From assembly GCF_000230735.2 (NCBI RefSeq), contig NC_019962.1, forward strand, positions 2,418,001 to 2,482,000: a stretch of 64,000 nt of DNA, read 5' to 3'. Below the pieces are notes generated by a model. It had not been told where the DNA came from. It worked only from the letters and a program-made list of their open reading frames with translations, and did not search any database. This DNA comes from Natrinema pellirubrum DSM 15624. GTDB lineage: Archaea; Halobacteriota; Halobacteria; Halobacteriales; Natrialbaceae. The translations under genes and the position numbers were made by a program. The stretch's first letter is position 1. Each line of letters starts with the position of its first letter. Positions 55,511 through 63,362 of this stretch are shown piece by piece.

Positions 55511-56890
55511 CTACTGGTCCGGCGGAACGTCGACGTCGGGCTCGCCGCCCGCCGCGGGCGACTCCTCGCCGGACTCGAGCGCACTCGAGAGGACGCCCGC
55601 GAGTCCGTCGGGGCCGTGGCGGTGGATCGTCCACAGCATGTTCGCGACGAACAGGCCGACGCCGACGGTGGCGAGGGCGCTGCTGACGGCGACGGCGGCC
55701 CCCGGGAGGTCGAGCAGCGGCGCGGCCGCGAGGCCGGCGAACCCGACGAGCGTGGCCCAGAAGTCGGCCCGCTCGAGGCGGTCGTCGTAGAGGTCGTCGA
55801 TCATCGGGACCTGTTCGAAGCCCAGCAGGTCGCTGTAGCGTTCGATCCAGATGATGAAGGGGACGATGTGATACAGCGAGCCGATGACGACGAAGCCAAA
55901 GACGCCAAACAGCAGGAGGTTCCGCCCATCGGGGTGGCCAAAGAGCGCGTCGTAGGCGAGCGGATCGGCCCACCAGATCGGCGCGGCCAGCGCGATCCAG
56001 GCGAACAGCGCCGCGACGACGACCCAGTAGCGGGCGAGCATCGGCGACCGCTCGACGGTCGCACCGACCAGCAGTCGGGCGATAACGACCGTAAACGCGG
56101 CCAAACCGACCAGCAGTGCGACCGCGCCGGAACGGGCCAGCGGTTCGAGGGTGAGCCCGCGGCCGAGCGCGAGGGCGAGCAGCCCCGCGGGGAACGCGAT
56201 CTGCTCGAGCCGGAGCAGCCACTGATCGAGCCGGTCGGGATCGGCCTGCGTGAACATCTTTCCGAGCTGGTAGAGTGCGCCGACGACGGTCGCCAGTAGG
56301 GCACCGAACAGCGCGAGCGTCGCGTGTGCGAGATGTACTTCGAACCGTGCGACGCCGACCGAGTCGAACACCGGTCGCGTGAACCCGACCGCCAGCAGGA
56401 TTCCGAAGGGCGCAACGAGGGCGAACGCGGCGAGTGCGAACGCGAAGTGTCGCTCGGTGAAATCGAACGGGCGCGCGCGGGCGAGCGTCCGGCCGACGTT
56501 GTAGACGAACGTCCAGATACCCGCCAGCATCAGGGCGGCGGGAACCGGCAACGCGGCGTACGAGCCCGCGAGCAGCGCCGTCGCGAAGCCGGCCACGCCG
56601 ACGACGAGCAGCCACAGCTGTGCGACCGCGAGCCGCCGCGAGTGGATCGTCACGCCGGACCAGACGGGGACGAACTGGGTCATCGCGCCCATGATCGTCA
56701 CCGCGACCCAGCCCACCAGCAGCGTATGCAGGTGGGCGAGTCCCGACAGTCCGGGAAGCGACGCGACGGCCATGACGAGTCCACCGCCGACCCCGACGAC
56801 CAGAAAGCCCAAGGCGAGAACGAAGTGTCGCAGCGGGATCGCCATCGGGGGCTGCTGATCGGTCCGTAACCCGCCCGGTATCCCGTTCAT
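55511..56890 (-). CDS. NnrS/haem-copper-like multi-pass membrane protein
   Basis: A 459-residue membrane protein with about 12 hydrophobic helices. Potential haem-ligand histidines recur inside helices: LAHLHTLLVGWVAVTIMG (about 46-63), EVHLAHATLALFGALL (about 180) and GSLYHIVPFIIWIERYS (about 345). The helix pattern with Gly and Pro resembles oxidase subunit I-like and NnrS proteins, and it is similar in layout to the 406-residue protein at 51008. It is divergent from the MoaD-like gene with an 88-bp gap, so it belongs to the haem/radical-SAM neighbourhood. The ATG at 56890 gives the first sensible start. Confidence 0.78.
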   Translation of the reverse strand: MNGIPGGLRTDQQPPMAIPLRHFVLALGFLVVGVGGGLVMAVASLPGLSGLAHLHTLLVGWVAVTIMGAMTQFVPVWSGVTIHSRRLAVAQLWLLVVGVAGFATALLAGSYAALPVPAALMLAGIWTFVYNVGRTLARARPFDFTERHFAFALAAFALVAPFGILLAVGFTRPVFDSVGVARFEVHLAHATLALFGALLATVVGALYQLGKMFTQADPDRLDQWLLRLEQIAFPAGLLALALGRGLTLEPLARSGAVALLVGLAAFTVVIARLLVGATVERSPMLARYWVVVAALFAWIALAAPIWWADPLAYDALFGHPDGRNLLLFGVFGFVVIGSLYHIVPFIIWIERYSDLLGFEQVPMIDDLYDDRLERADFWATLVGFAGLAAAPLLDLPGAAVAVSSALATVGVGLFVANMLWTIHRHGPDGLAGVLSSALESGEESPAAGGEPDVDVPPDQ

Positions 56891-56978
56891 GTCTCGAGGT
56901 TCGGCCCGGATCGCCGTCCCCTTCTTCCCGAACACGTTCGGAGGGTACTGTTTGGCCGCTCGCCCCGTATCCGTCCCC

Positions 56979-57404
56979 ATGCGAACGGACCAAGCGACCA
57001 CCGGTGAGACGCGACCGGCCACGACAGCCGACCGAGACATCGAGACGACGACCGTGACCGTCCGCTGTACCGGCCACGTCCGGACCGCCGTCGGGACTCA
57101 CGAACTCGAGTTCACCTTCGAGGGCGACCGCCTACGGGACTTCCTCGAGGACTTCTTCGCCGAGTACGACCTCGAGGACATGCTCATCGCCGAAACCGAG
57201 GCGGACGCGACCCACAGCGGCTGGGCCCCGGTGCCCGACGATCTGCCCGGGACCTGGCGCAAGAACCCCGAGGGCGACCAGACCCGGCCCTACGCTCGCG
57301 TCTGTGTCAATGGCCGCTTCAACGAACACCTCGGCGGATTCGAGACGGAACTCGACGAGGACGACCGCGTCGCCCTGATCTACCCGTTCATGTTCTGCTG
57401 TTGA
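56979..57404 (+). CDS. MoaD/ubiquitin-like protein ending in Cys-Cys
   Basis: A 141-residue small protein with a beta-grasp look: strand 1 TTTVTVRCTGHVRTAVG, strand 2 LEFTFEGDRLRDFLEDFFAEY as in MoaD helix alpha1, then a 40-residue insert and the closing ARVCVNGRFNEHLGGFETELDEDDRVALIYPFMF in outline, the usual MoaD end. MoaD and haloarchaeal SAMPs end in Gly-Gly for activation by an E1 enzyme; this one ends Phe-Cys-Cys, with no Gly-Gly. It cannot be adenylated like SAMP, but paired terminal cysteines could hold a metal or sulfur. It lies just before the CGCGG gene on the same strand. Confidence 0.75.
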   Translation: MRTDQATTGETRPATTADRDIETTTVTVRCTGHVRTAVGTHELEFTFEGDRLRDFLEDFFAEYDLEDMLIAETEADATHSGWAPVPDDLPGTWRKNPEGDQTRPYARVCVNGRFNEHLGGFETELDEDDRVALIYPFMFCC

Positions 57405-57499
57405 GACGGGAGTGGGGCCGCGACCCTCGACGGGAACCGGGACCATGGGCGAAGACGTTCGGCTCAGGCCTTACCCCCGTCGGCGGCCGAGTGACGACT

Positions 57500-57805
57500 A
57501 TGACCGAAGACGTCTCCGGCGTCGAACCCGTGACCCGCGGCGAACACGACGCGTCCTGGTCGGCGAACCTCGAGGGGCCCGAACACGCGATGGACCGGGA
57601 CCTCATCGTCGAACAGGCGAAAGACGCGATCGTGGCGACGACCGCCGGCTACCACGTCAACCTCGTCACCCACGGCGACCACGGCCACCCCGAGACCTAC
57701 CTCTGGGACGAACTCGAGGCGGCCTTCGACGGCCTCCGGCTCGAGTACGTCGATCAGTGTGGCTGTGGCGGCCACGTCACCCGCGCGCACGTCCTCGAGG
57801 AGTAG
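57500..57805 (+). CDS. CGCGG-family putative radical-SAM-modified protein
   Basis: A 101-residue protein whose C-terminal part contains the motif CGCGG at residues 87-91 (EYVDQCGCGGHVTRAHV). I recognise this as the haloarchaeal CGCGG family, annotated as a putative rSAM-modified ribosomal peptide. The preceding domain is a compact alpha/beta with YHVNLVTHGDHGHPETYLWDELEAAFDGL and several histidines. It stands between the MoaD-like gene and a zinc ribbon and next to a radical SAM gene on the opposite strand. Modification of the two cysteines is plausible but unproven; the well-structured domain also fits a metal-binding protein. Confidence 0.82.
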   Translation: MTEDVSGVEPVTRGEHDASWSANLEGPEHAMDRDLIVEQAKDAIVATTAGYHVNLVTHGDHGHPETYLWDELEAAFDGLRLEYVDQCGCGGHVTRAHVLEE

Positions 57806-57875
57806 ACCGACCGACGGCGACGGCCTTGCAAACGTGGGCCCGGCGGCTATTCGCTCCCGTTTCGTAGCGTCGCCG

Positions 57876-58127
57876 ATGCGTTCTCGCACGACCTCGATCG
57901 ACGACCCGGTCACCTGTCGGCACTGCGGTACGGAAAACGAACACCTGTACACGTACTGTCGCCGCTGTACTGGCCACCTGCCGGCGCGGCCCGACGCCGA
58001 GCCGGCGGTCCGGACTGAACGCCCTCCCGATCGTTCGCGTCGTCCGATTCCCCGTCAGTCAGCTCCAGCCCCGGCCGCGCCGCCGACGGCCGACCCCGTA
58101 CCCGCGACCTCTTCGTCGGTGAGGTAA
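57876..58127 (+). CDS. Small zinc-ribbon protein
   Basis: An 83-residue protein with a double CxxC zinc ribbon at residues 14-31 (CRHCGTEN and YCRRC) followed by a Pro/Arg/Ala-rich tail. Its 3' end overlaps the end of the convergent ahbC gene by 73 bp, and the overlapping tail is low complexity in both. Such ribbons are common in haloarchaea (DUF7577-like). The zinc ribbon is credible; the exact C-terminus is less sure. Confidence 0.6.
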   Translation: MRSRTTSIDDPVTCRHCGTENEHLYTYCRRCTGHLPARPDAEPAVRTERPPDRSRRPIPRQSAPAPAAPPTADPVPATSSSVR

Positions 58128-59278
58128 CACTGCGGGTCCGGCGCGAACAGATCGCCCGTCGTCGCCAGCGCCCGCAGCCGCGACGCACCGCGACAGATCG
58201 ACTTGTACTGGCAGTCCGCGCACTTGCCGTTCAGGCGCTCCTCGCGGTTCCGCAGGGCCGCGAGCAGCGGGTTGGACTCGTCGGTCCAGATCTCGCCGAA
58301 GGGCCGGTCGCGGACGTTCCCGAGGCTGTACCCCTGCCAGAACTGGGTGAGGTGGACGTTGCCCTGGTAGTCGACGTCGGCGATCCGCTCGCCGGTCGGG
58401 TCGCCACCGTTTCGCTCGAGGTAGTCGTAGACCGCCTGGGCCTTGGCCTCGCCGAACTCCTCGCGGGCGTACTCGACGAGATAGGCCGCGTCGGCGTAGT
58501 TGCCCACGAGCAGCGTCTCGATTTCCTCGCCGCGATCGTGGTACTCGAGCGTGAGGTCAGCGACCTGCTTGACCGCCTCGCGTTTCTCCGCGGGGGAGAG
58601 GTCGGCGTCGACGATCTCGGCCCCGCGACCGCCGTAGTCCAGATGGTAGAAACAGAACCGGTCGAGTCCTTTCTCGGCCAGCAGGTCGACGACGCCCTCG
58701 AGGTCGGGTGCGTTGGCCTCGGTGATCGTATAGCGCAGGCCGGTCTTGAGTCCGACCTCGAGGCAGTTCTCGATGCCGCGGACGGCGGCGTCGAACGCCC
58801 CTTCTTCGCCGCGGAACCGGTCGTTGCGCTCGGGGAGTCCGTCGACGGAGATGCCGGCGTACTGGAGCCCGGCGTCTTTCAGGGCCATGGCCTTCTCGCG
58901 GGTCAGCAACGTCCCGTTCGAGGATAGTACTGGGCGAACGCCCCGGTCGGCAGCGTAGCTGACGAGTTCGATCAGGTCCTCGCGAACCAGCGGCTCGCCG
59001 CCGGAGAACAGCAGGACGGGCGCGCCGAAGTCGGCGAGCTGGTCGATGAACGTCTTCGCCTCGGCCGTGGAGAACTCGCCGGTCGCCGCCTGGTTCTCCG
59101 CGCCGGCATAGCAGTGCGAACAGTAGAGGTTACACCGGCGGGTGGTGTTCCAGACGACGACCGGTCGATGCTGTTTTTCGTCGGTGATCTGGGGCTTTTT
59201 CGACTCGTCGGCCGCGTCGTAGCGCAGCCCGTCACCCTCGGCGTCGAGATCGCAGAGCAGTTTGCTGATCGAGATCAC
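58055..59278 (-). CDS. ahbC: AhbC-like radical SAM protein (didecarboxysiroheme deacetylase)
   Basis: A 407-residue radical SAM enzyme. The cluster motif is TRRCNLYCSHCYAG (Cys49, Cys53, Cys56), followed by LLFSGGEPLVRED and YAGISVDGLPERNDRFRG. The C-terminal SPASM-like cluster has KCADCQYKSICRGASRLRAL and the closing motif DPQCYLTDEEV, all very like bacterial and archaeal AhbC, which removes two acetate groups from 12,18-didecarboxysiroheme to form iron-coproporphyrin III. It starts with a GTG whose codon overlaps the stop of the Htur_1727-type gene (GTGA), showing translational coupling. The C-terminal 15 residues are a Gly/Ala-rich tail. Confidence 0.88.
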   Translation of the reverse strand: MISISKLLCDLDAEGDGLRYDAADESKKPQITDEKQHRPVVVWNTTRRCNLYCSHCYAGAENQAATGEFSTAEAKTFIDQLADFGAPVLLFSGGEPLVREDLIELVSYAADRGVRPVLSSNGTLLTREKAMALKDAGLQYAGISVDGLPERNDRFRGEEGAFDAAVRGIENCLEVGLKTGLRYTITEANAPDLEGVVDLLAEKGLDRFCFYHLDYGGRGAEIVDADLSPAEKREAVKQVADLTLEYHDRGEEIETLLVGNYADAAYLVEYAREEFGEAKAQAVYDYLERNGGDPTGERIADVDYQGNVHLTQFWQGYSLGNVRDRPFGEIWTDESNPLLAALRNREERLNGKCADCQYKSICRGASRLRALATTGDLFAPDPQCYLTDEEVAGTGSAVGGAAGAGAD

Positions 59279-59628
59279 AGACTGTTCACCTCCGACGCGC
59301 CGGCCGTTTCCTTGTAGACGCGGGGTTCGTCGCTCCCGTCGTCGTCATCGTCGTTGGCCTCCTCGTCCGGCCGCTCCTCGGCGTCGGCGGCCAATCCGCG
59401 CGTCGAGAACCGTTCGACCGACTCCGCCGGACAGACCCACAGATCGACGGCGTACCAGCCGAACAACCGACCGGCGTGTTCGTGGGCTTCCGTCGCGCTG
59501 GCCGCGGCGACGCTGCCGACGTGGCGCATCGGATCGCCCGCCTCGTTGCGGACGAAGACCTCCCACTGTGGCGTCGGGTTCCCGCGTTCGTCGCTGTCGA
59601 CCGGGGCGCGGCGTGCTTTCTCGACCAT
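59275..59628 (-). CDS. Htur_1727-type radical-SAM partner protein (PaaB-like)
   Basis: A 117-residue small protein that I recognise as the haloarchaeal Htur_1727 family, annotated as a radical-SAM-partnered candidate RiPP. Residues 21-75 read QWEVFVRNEAGDPMRHVGSV, then a helix with spaced Ala and then VDLWVCPAESVERFS. This matches the PaaB domain pattern (EVFVR, RHVGS, helix, WVVPA), so I infer a PaaB-like alpha/beta fold with Cys66 in the final strand. A linker of Asp/Glu (about 84-101) leads to the tail RVYKETAGASEVNSL, a possible core peptide or docking tag. It is the first gene of an operon with ahbC (4-bp overlap) and divergent from the AhbD-like gene. The start ATG is at 59628. Confidence 0.85.
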   Translation of the reverse strand: MVEKARRAPVDSDERGNPTPQWEVFVRNEAGDPMRHVGSVAAASATEAHEHAGRLFGWYAVDLWVCPAESVERFSTRGLAADAEERPDEEANDDDDDGSDEPRVYKETAGASEVNSL

Positions 59629-59775
59629 GTCAGTGTCTTCGGGACGAAAACGAAGGCCGTTGCGCGACCTCCCAACACGCGGGAATTCCCCTCGGCCGGC
59701 CCGAACATCTTCCGGTCTTCCCGACCCGCGGGAACAGGAGCGGCGTTTTCGGTTCGACGGTTCCGAGACTCCGCC
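59629..59775. promoter_or_regulatory. Divergent promoter region of the two radical SAM units
   Basis: 147 bp separate the divergent starts. Both promoters and any shared regulator site must be here. No clear palindrome or TATA box stood out by eye. Confidence 0.4.
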
Positions 59776-60915
59776 ATGCGCCCCGGCAATCTCGACACGT
59801 CCGAACGGCCGTTCGTCCTCATCTGGGAACTCACCCAGGCCTGTGGCCTCGCCTGTGACCACTGTCGGGCCGACGCCAAGCCCCAGCGCCACCCCGACGA
59901 ACTCTCGACCGCCGAGGGGAAAGCGCTGCTCGAGGACGCGGCCGAGTTCGGCGACGGCCAGTTGGTCGTCCTCTCGGGCGGCGACCCGCTCGTTCGCGAC
60001 GACGTCCCGGAACTGATCGCCCACGGTGACGACCTCGGCCTGCGGATGACGATCACCCCCAGCGGGACCGGCTCGCTGACCGCCGACCGGATCGAGGAGA
60101 TGGCCGACGCGGGGCTCAAACGGATGGCCGTCAGCCTCGACGGGGCCTCGCCGGAGGCCCACGACGCCTTCCGCGGCGAGGACGGCAGCTTCGAGGAGAC
60201 GATCAGGGCCGTCGAGGACGCCCGCGAGGCCGGGCTTCCCGTCCAGGTCAACACCACCGTCTGCCAGCAGACGGTCGCGGAACTCCCCGCGATTCGGGAC
60301 CTGCTGACCGAGATCGGGGCCGTCATGTGGAGCGTCTTCTTCCTCGTCCCCGTCGGTCGTGGGCGGGTCCTCGAGCCGATCGCGCCCGATCGGGCCGACG
60401 CGGTCATGGAGTGGCTCCACGAGGTCAGCGACACCGAACCCTTCGGCGTCAAGACGACCGAAGCCCCGCAGTACCGGCGGGTCGCGATGCAGCGACGAGC
60501 CGACGAAGACGAGGGCGGTCAAAGCGGCGGCCGACCCGGCCCGGGCGACGGGATCGAACGACGGACGGGGATCGTCGCGGGCGATGGCTTCGCCTTCGTC
60601 AGCCACATCGGCGAGGTGTTCCCCTCGGGATTCCTGCCGGAGTCGGCCGGCAACGTCCGCGACCGACCGGTCACGGAGCTGTATCGCGATTCCGAGCTGT
60701 TCCGCTCGCTCCGGGACCGGGACAACCTCTCGGGCAAGTGCGGGGCCTGTCCCTACCGCCACGTCTGTGGCGGCAGCCGCTCGCGCGCGTTCGCCCACAC
60801 CGGCGACCCGCTCGCCAGCGACCCGCTCTGTCCGTTCGTTCCCGAGGGCTACGACGGCCCGCTCCCCTGGGACGACACCGAAGGCGACGCTCGAGGCGTC
60901 TCAACCGGCGACTGA
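59776..60915 (+). CDS. AhbD-like radical SAM/SPASM protein (haem b synthase type)
   Basis: A 379-residue radical SAM protein. The cluster motif is TQACGLACDHCRAD (Cys23, Cys27, Cys30). GGDPLVRDDV and MAVSLDGASPEAHDAFRGEDG follow. The SPASM region has SGKCGACPYRHVCGGSRSRAFAHTGDPLASDPLCPF in outline. This closely resembles AhbD, which turns iron-coproporphyrin III into haem b by decarboxylating two propionates; haloarchaeal members are also called TIGR04053-type. A 20-residue Gly/Asp insert (about 238-258) is present. The ATG at 59776 is taken because the family N-terminus begins there; a longer frame upstream overlaps the divergent gene. If it is the true AhbD, this cluster completes siroheme-dependent haem synthesis. 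Confidence 0.85.
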   Translation: MRPGNLDTSERPFVLIWELTQACGLACDHCRADAKPQRHPDELSTAEGKALLEDAAEFGDGQLVVLSGGDPLVRDDVPELIAHGDDLGLRMTITPSGTGSLTADRIEEMADAGLKRMAVSLDGASPEAHDAFRGEDGSFEETIRAVEDAREAGLPVQVNTTVCQQTVAELPAIRDLLTEIGAVMWSVFFLVPVGRGRVLEPIAPDRADAVMEWLHEVSDTEPFGVKTTEAPQYRRVAMQRRADEDEGGQSGGRPGPGDGIERRTGIVAGDGFAFVSHIGEVFPSGFLPESAGNVRDRPVTELYRDSELFRSLRDRDNLSGKCGACPYRHVCGGSRSRAFAHTGDPLASDPLCPFVPEGYDGPLPWDDTEGDARGVSTGD

Positions 60916-61331
60916 TCGACACTCGTTCTCCGCGACGCGGACTGTCCCCTACTCGAGGACCGCTACCGGCGACTACAGAGAACAGGGGTCGAGAGAAGCG
61001 AGTCGGGGACGGTCGCGGCCGCGGTATCGCCGCCACGAAACTGGCGACCCTGGCTGACCGAACGACCACGGTGACGCGTCGATCGTTCGACGCGGCGCGA
61101 CCGTCGTCCGTGACGATGGCTCGGTGCTGCCACACATCGACATACCGGTCGCGTTACCGATCGTATTCGCGGGCACGCGGCGTCGAGTATGGATGGTGGG
61201 TGGCGGTCACCGGGGTCGCTCTCCGCTCCCGGTCGACCGCCCGCAGGGTCTCGCCGACGTCGCGTGCGATCGATCGTTGGGTAGGGACCCCCTTCGCCGT
61301 TCGGGCGAAGACGTTCGTCCGCGGGCGAGCG
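60916..61331. other. Intergenic region between two convergent units
   Basis: 416 bp with no credible gene or RNA seen. Open frames are arginine-rich shadows. Confidence 0.4.
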
Positions 61332-63173
61332 TTACTCGAGAACGACTAACGTGTCGCCCATGTCGACGCTCTCGCCTTCCTCGACGGCGATCTGGGTGAC
61401 GGTGCCGCCGCGAGAGGCGACGATGTCGTTTTCCATCTTCATGGCCTCGAGGACGACCAGCACGTCGCCGGCCGCGACCTCGTCGCCTTCCTCGACCTCG
61501 ACGTCGAGGATCGTTCCCTGCATCTCGGCGTCGACGGTCTCGCCGTCGCCCTCGAGTTCGGCACCGCCGTCGTCGCCGCCGGAACCGCCCGCCGGCTCCG
61601 GTCGGCTGGCACCGCCGCCGGCCTCGACGTCGCCCGTCGGGATGGCGGGCGCGCCGTGTTCCTCGAGTTCGACCTCGAAGCGCTTGCCGTTGACCTCGAC
61701 GGTGAACTCGCGCTCGGTGGACTCCTCGTCGTCCTCGCTCCCGCCGGAGCCGGTGTCGCCGCCCCACTGTTCCTGGGCCTCCTCGATACGGCTCTCGTCG
61801 AGTTCCTCGTCCAGATACTTCGTCGTGTGCGTACTCCGGACGAACTCCTCGTCGGTGAGCATCAATCGGTGGAACGGGATGATCGTCGGGATGCCCTCGA
61901 TCTCGTACTCCCGGAGCGCGCGCAGCGAGCGCTCGATACACTCGTCGCGGTCCTCGCCCCAGACCACGAGCTTGGCGATCATCGAGTCGTAGTCGGTGAC
62001 GAGTTCGTCGCCCTGTCGCAGGGCGTCGTCGAGTCGGACGCCGATCCCGCCCGGCGGGTCGTAGGTCTCGAGGGTCCCGCCGGTCGCGGGCGCGAAGTCG
62101 TTCGCGGCGTTCTCGGCGTTGATACGGAACTCCATCGCGTGACCGTCGATATCGACCTCGTCCTGCTCGAAGTCGATTTCCTCGCCGGCGGCGACCTCGA
62201 TCTGTCGCTTGACGATGTCGAGGCCGGTGATCTGCTCGGTGACCGTGTGTTCGACCTGAATGCGGGTGTTGACCTCGAGGAAGAAGAAGTTCGCGTCGGG
62301 GCCGAGCAGTTCGCCCGCCTCGCGGTCCTCTTCCTCGACGAGGAACTCGACGGTGCCGGCGTTGGTGTAGTCCGCGGCGGCGACGCCCCGACGGGCTGCC
62401 TCGCCGATCTTCTCGCGGAGTTCGTCCGAGAGCGCTGCCGACGGTCCCTCCTCGATGACCTTCTGATGACGTCGCTGGAGCGAACAGTCTCGCTCGCCCA
62501 GATGGCGGACGTTGCCGTGTTCGTCCGCGAGGATCTGGACCTCGATGTGACGGGGCTGTTCGAGGTAGCGCTCGAGGTAGACCGAGTCGTTATCGAAGTA
62601 GGCCTCGCCCTCGCGCTGGGCGCTCTCGAGTTGGTCTTCGACCTCGCTTTCGTCCCAGACGACCTTCATTCCGCGACCGCCGCCGCCACCTTCGGCCTTG
62701 ATGGCGATCGGGTAGCCGTGTTTCTCGCCGAACTCCTTGACCTCCGCGGGCTCGGTGACGGGGTCGGTCGTCCCGGGGACGATCGGCACGTCGGCCTCGT
62801 TCATGATCGTCCGGGCCTTGGTCTTCTCGCCAAGCGACTCCATCGCATCGCTGGACGGGCCGATCCAGGTGATTCCCTCGGCGTCCTCGACCTTGCCCGC
62901 GAACTCGGCGTTCTCCGCGAGGAAACCGTAGCCGGGGTGGATGGCGTCGGCGTCGGCCTTCCGTGCGGCCTCGATGACCCCCTCGTGATCGAGATAGGAG
63001 TCGGCGGCCCGTGCCGGCCCCACGTTGTACGCTTCGTCCGCGTAGCGGACGTGTCCCGAGTCCTTGTCCGCCTCGGAGTAGACGGCGACGGTCCCGATAT
63101 TCAACTCCTCACACGCCCGCATGACGCGGACGGCGATCTCCCCGCGGTTCGCCACGAGAACCTTCCTGAACAT
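61332..63173 (-). CDS. Biotin carboxylase/BCCP fusion (acetyl/propionyl-CoA carboxylase alpha subunit)
   Basis: A 613-residue biotin-dependent carboxylase subunit. Residues 1-450 form the biotin carboxylase domain: [20 protein letters not shown], the ATP-binding loop [15 protein letters not shown] and [21 protein letters not shown] disordered acidic/Gly-rich linker (about 470-540) leads to the BCCP domain, with biotin-accepting Lys579 in [11 protein letters not shown]. It carboxylates biotin and passes CO2 to a separate carboxyltransferase not in this window. In haloarchaea it serves propionyl/acetyl-CoA carboxylation, for instance in acetate assimilation or 3-hydroxypropionate-type routes. 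Start at 63173. Confidence 0.94.
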   Translation of the reverse strand: MFRKVLVANRGEIAVRVMRACEELNIGTVAVYSEADKDSGHVRYADEAYNVGPARAADSYLDHEGVIEAARKADADAIHPGYGFLAENAEFAGKVEDAEGITWIGPSSDAMESLGEKTKARTIMNEADVPIVPGTTDPVTEPAEVKEFGEKHGYPIAIKAEGGGGGRGMKVVWDESEVEDQLESAQREGEAYFDNDSVYLERYLEQPRHIEVQILADEHGNVRHLGERDCSLQRRHQKVIEEGPSAALSDELREKIGEAARRGVAAADYTNAGTVEFLVEEEDREAGELLGPDANFFFLEVNTRIQVEHTVTEQITGLDIVKRQIEVAAGEEIDFEQDEVDIDGHAMEFRINAENAANDFAPATGGTLETYDPPGGIGVRLDDALRQGDELVTDYDSMIAKLVVWGEDRDECIERSLRALREYEIEGIPTIIPFHRLMLTDEEFVRSTHTTKYLDEELDESRIEEAQEQWGGDTGSGGSEDDEESTEREFTVEVNGKRFEVELEEHGAPAIPTGDVEAGGGASRPEPAGGSGGDDGGAELEGDGETVDAEMQGTILDVEVEEGDEVAAGDVLVVLEAMKMENDIVASRGGTVTQIAVEEGESVDMGDTLVVLE

Positions 63174-63362
63174 TCCTGTGAGAACCGTCGGCAGGACCCT
63201 ACCTTACTTTTTCGCAACGGGTTCGACAACGCGTCAGTTTTTGCCAGTTGACGACCCCAATCGCCGCCGATTCGAGTCGGCCTCGGCGACCGCAATCTCT
63301 CACCGACCGGGCCCATGCTAGTTATGGGCAATCGTTATCCGATCACGGCCCCTGAATCAGGC

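Noticed and set aside
59629..60798. Upstream extension of the Htur_1727-type gene
   Set aside because: The open frame continues across the divergent AhbD-like gene; the family N-terminus starts at the ATG at 59628.
61656..63251. A 531-codon plus-strand frame
   Set aside because: Antisense to the biotin carboxylase, whose motifs are complete.
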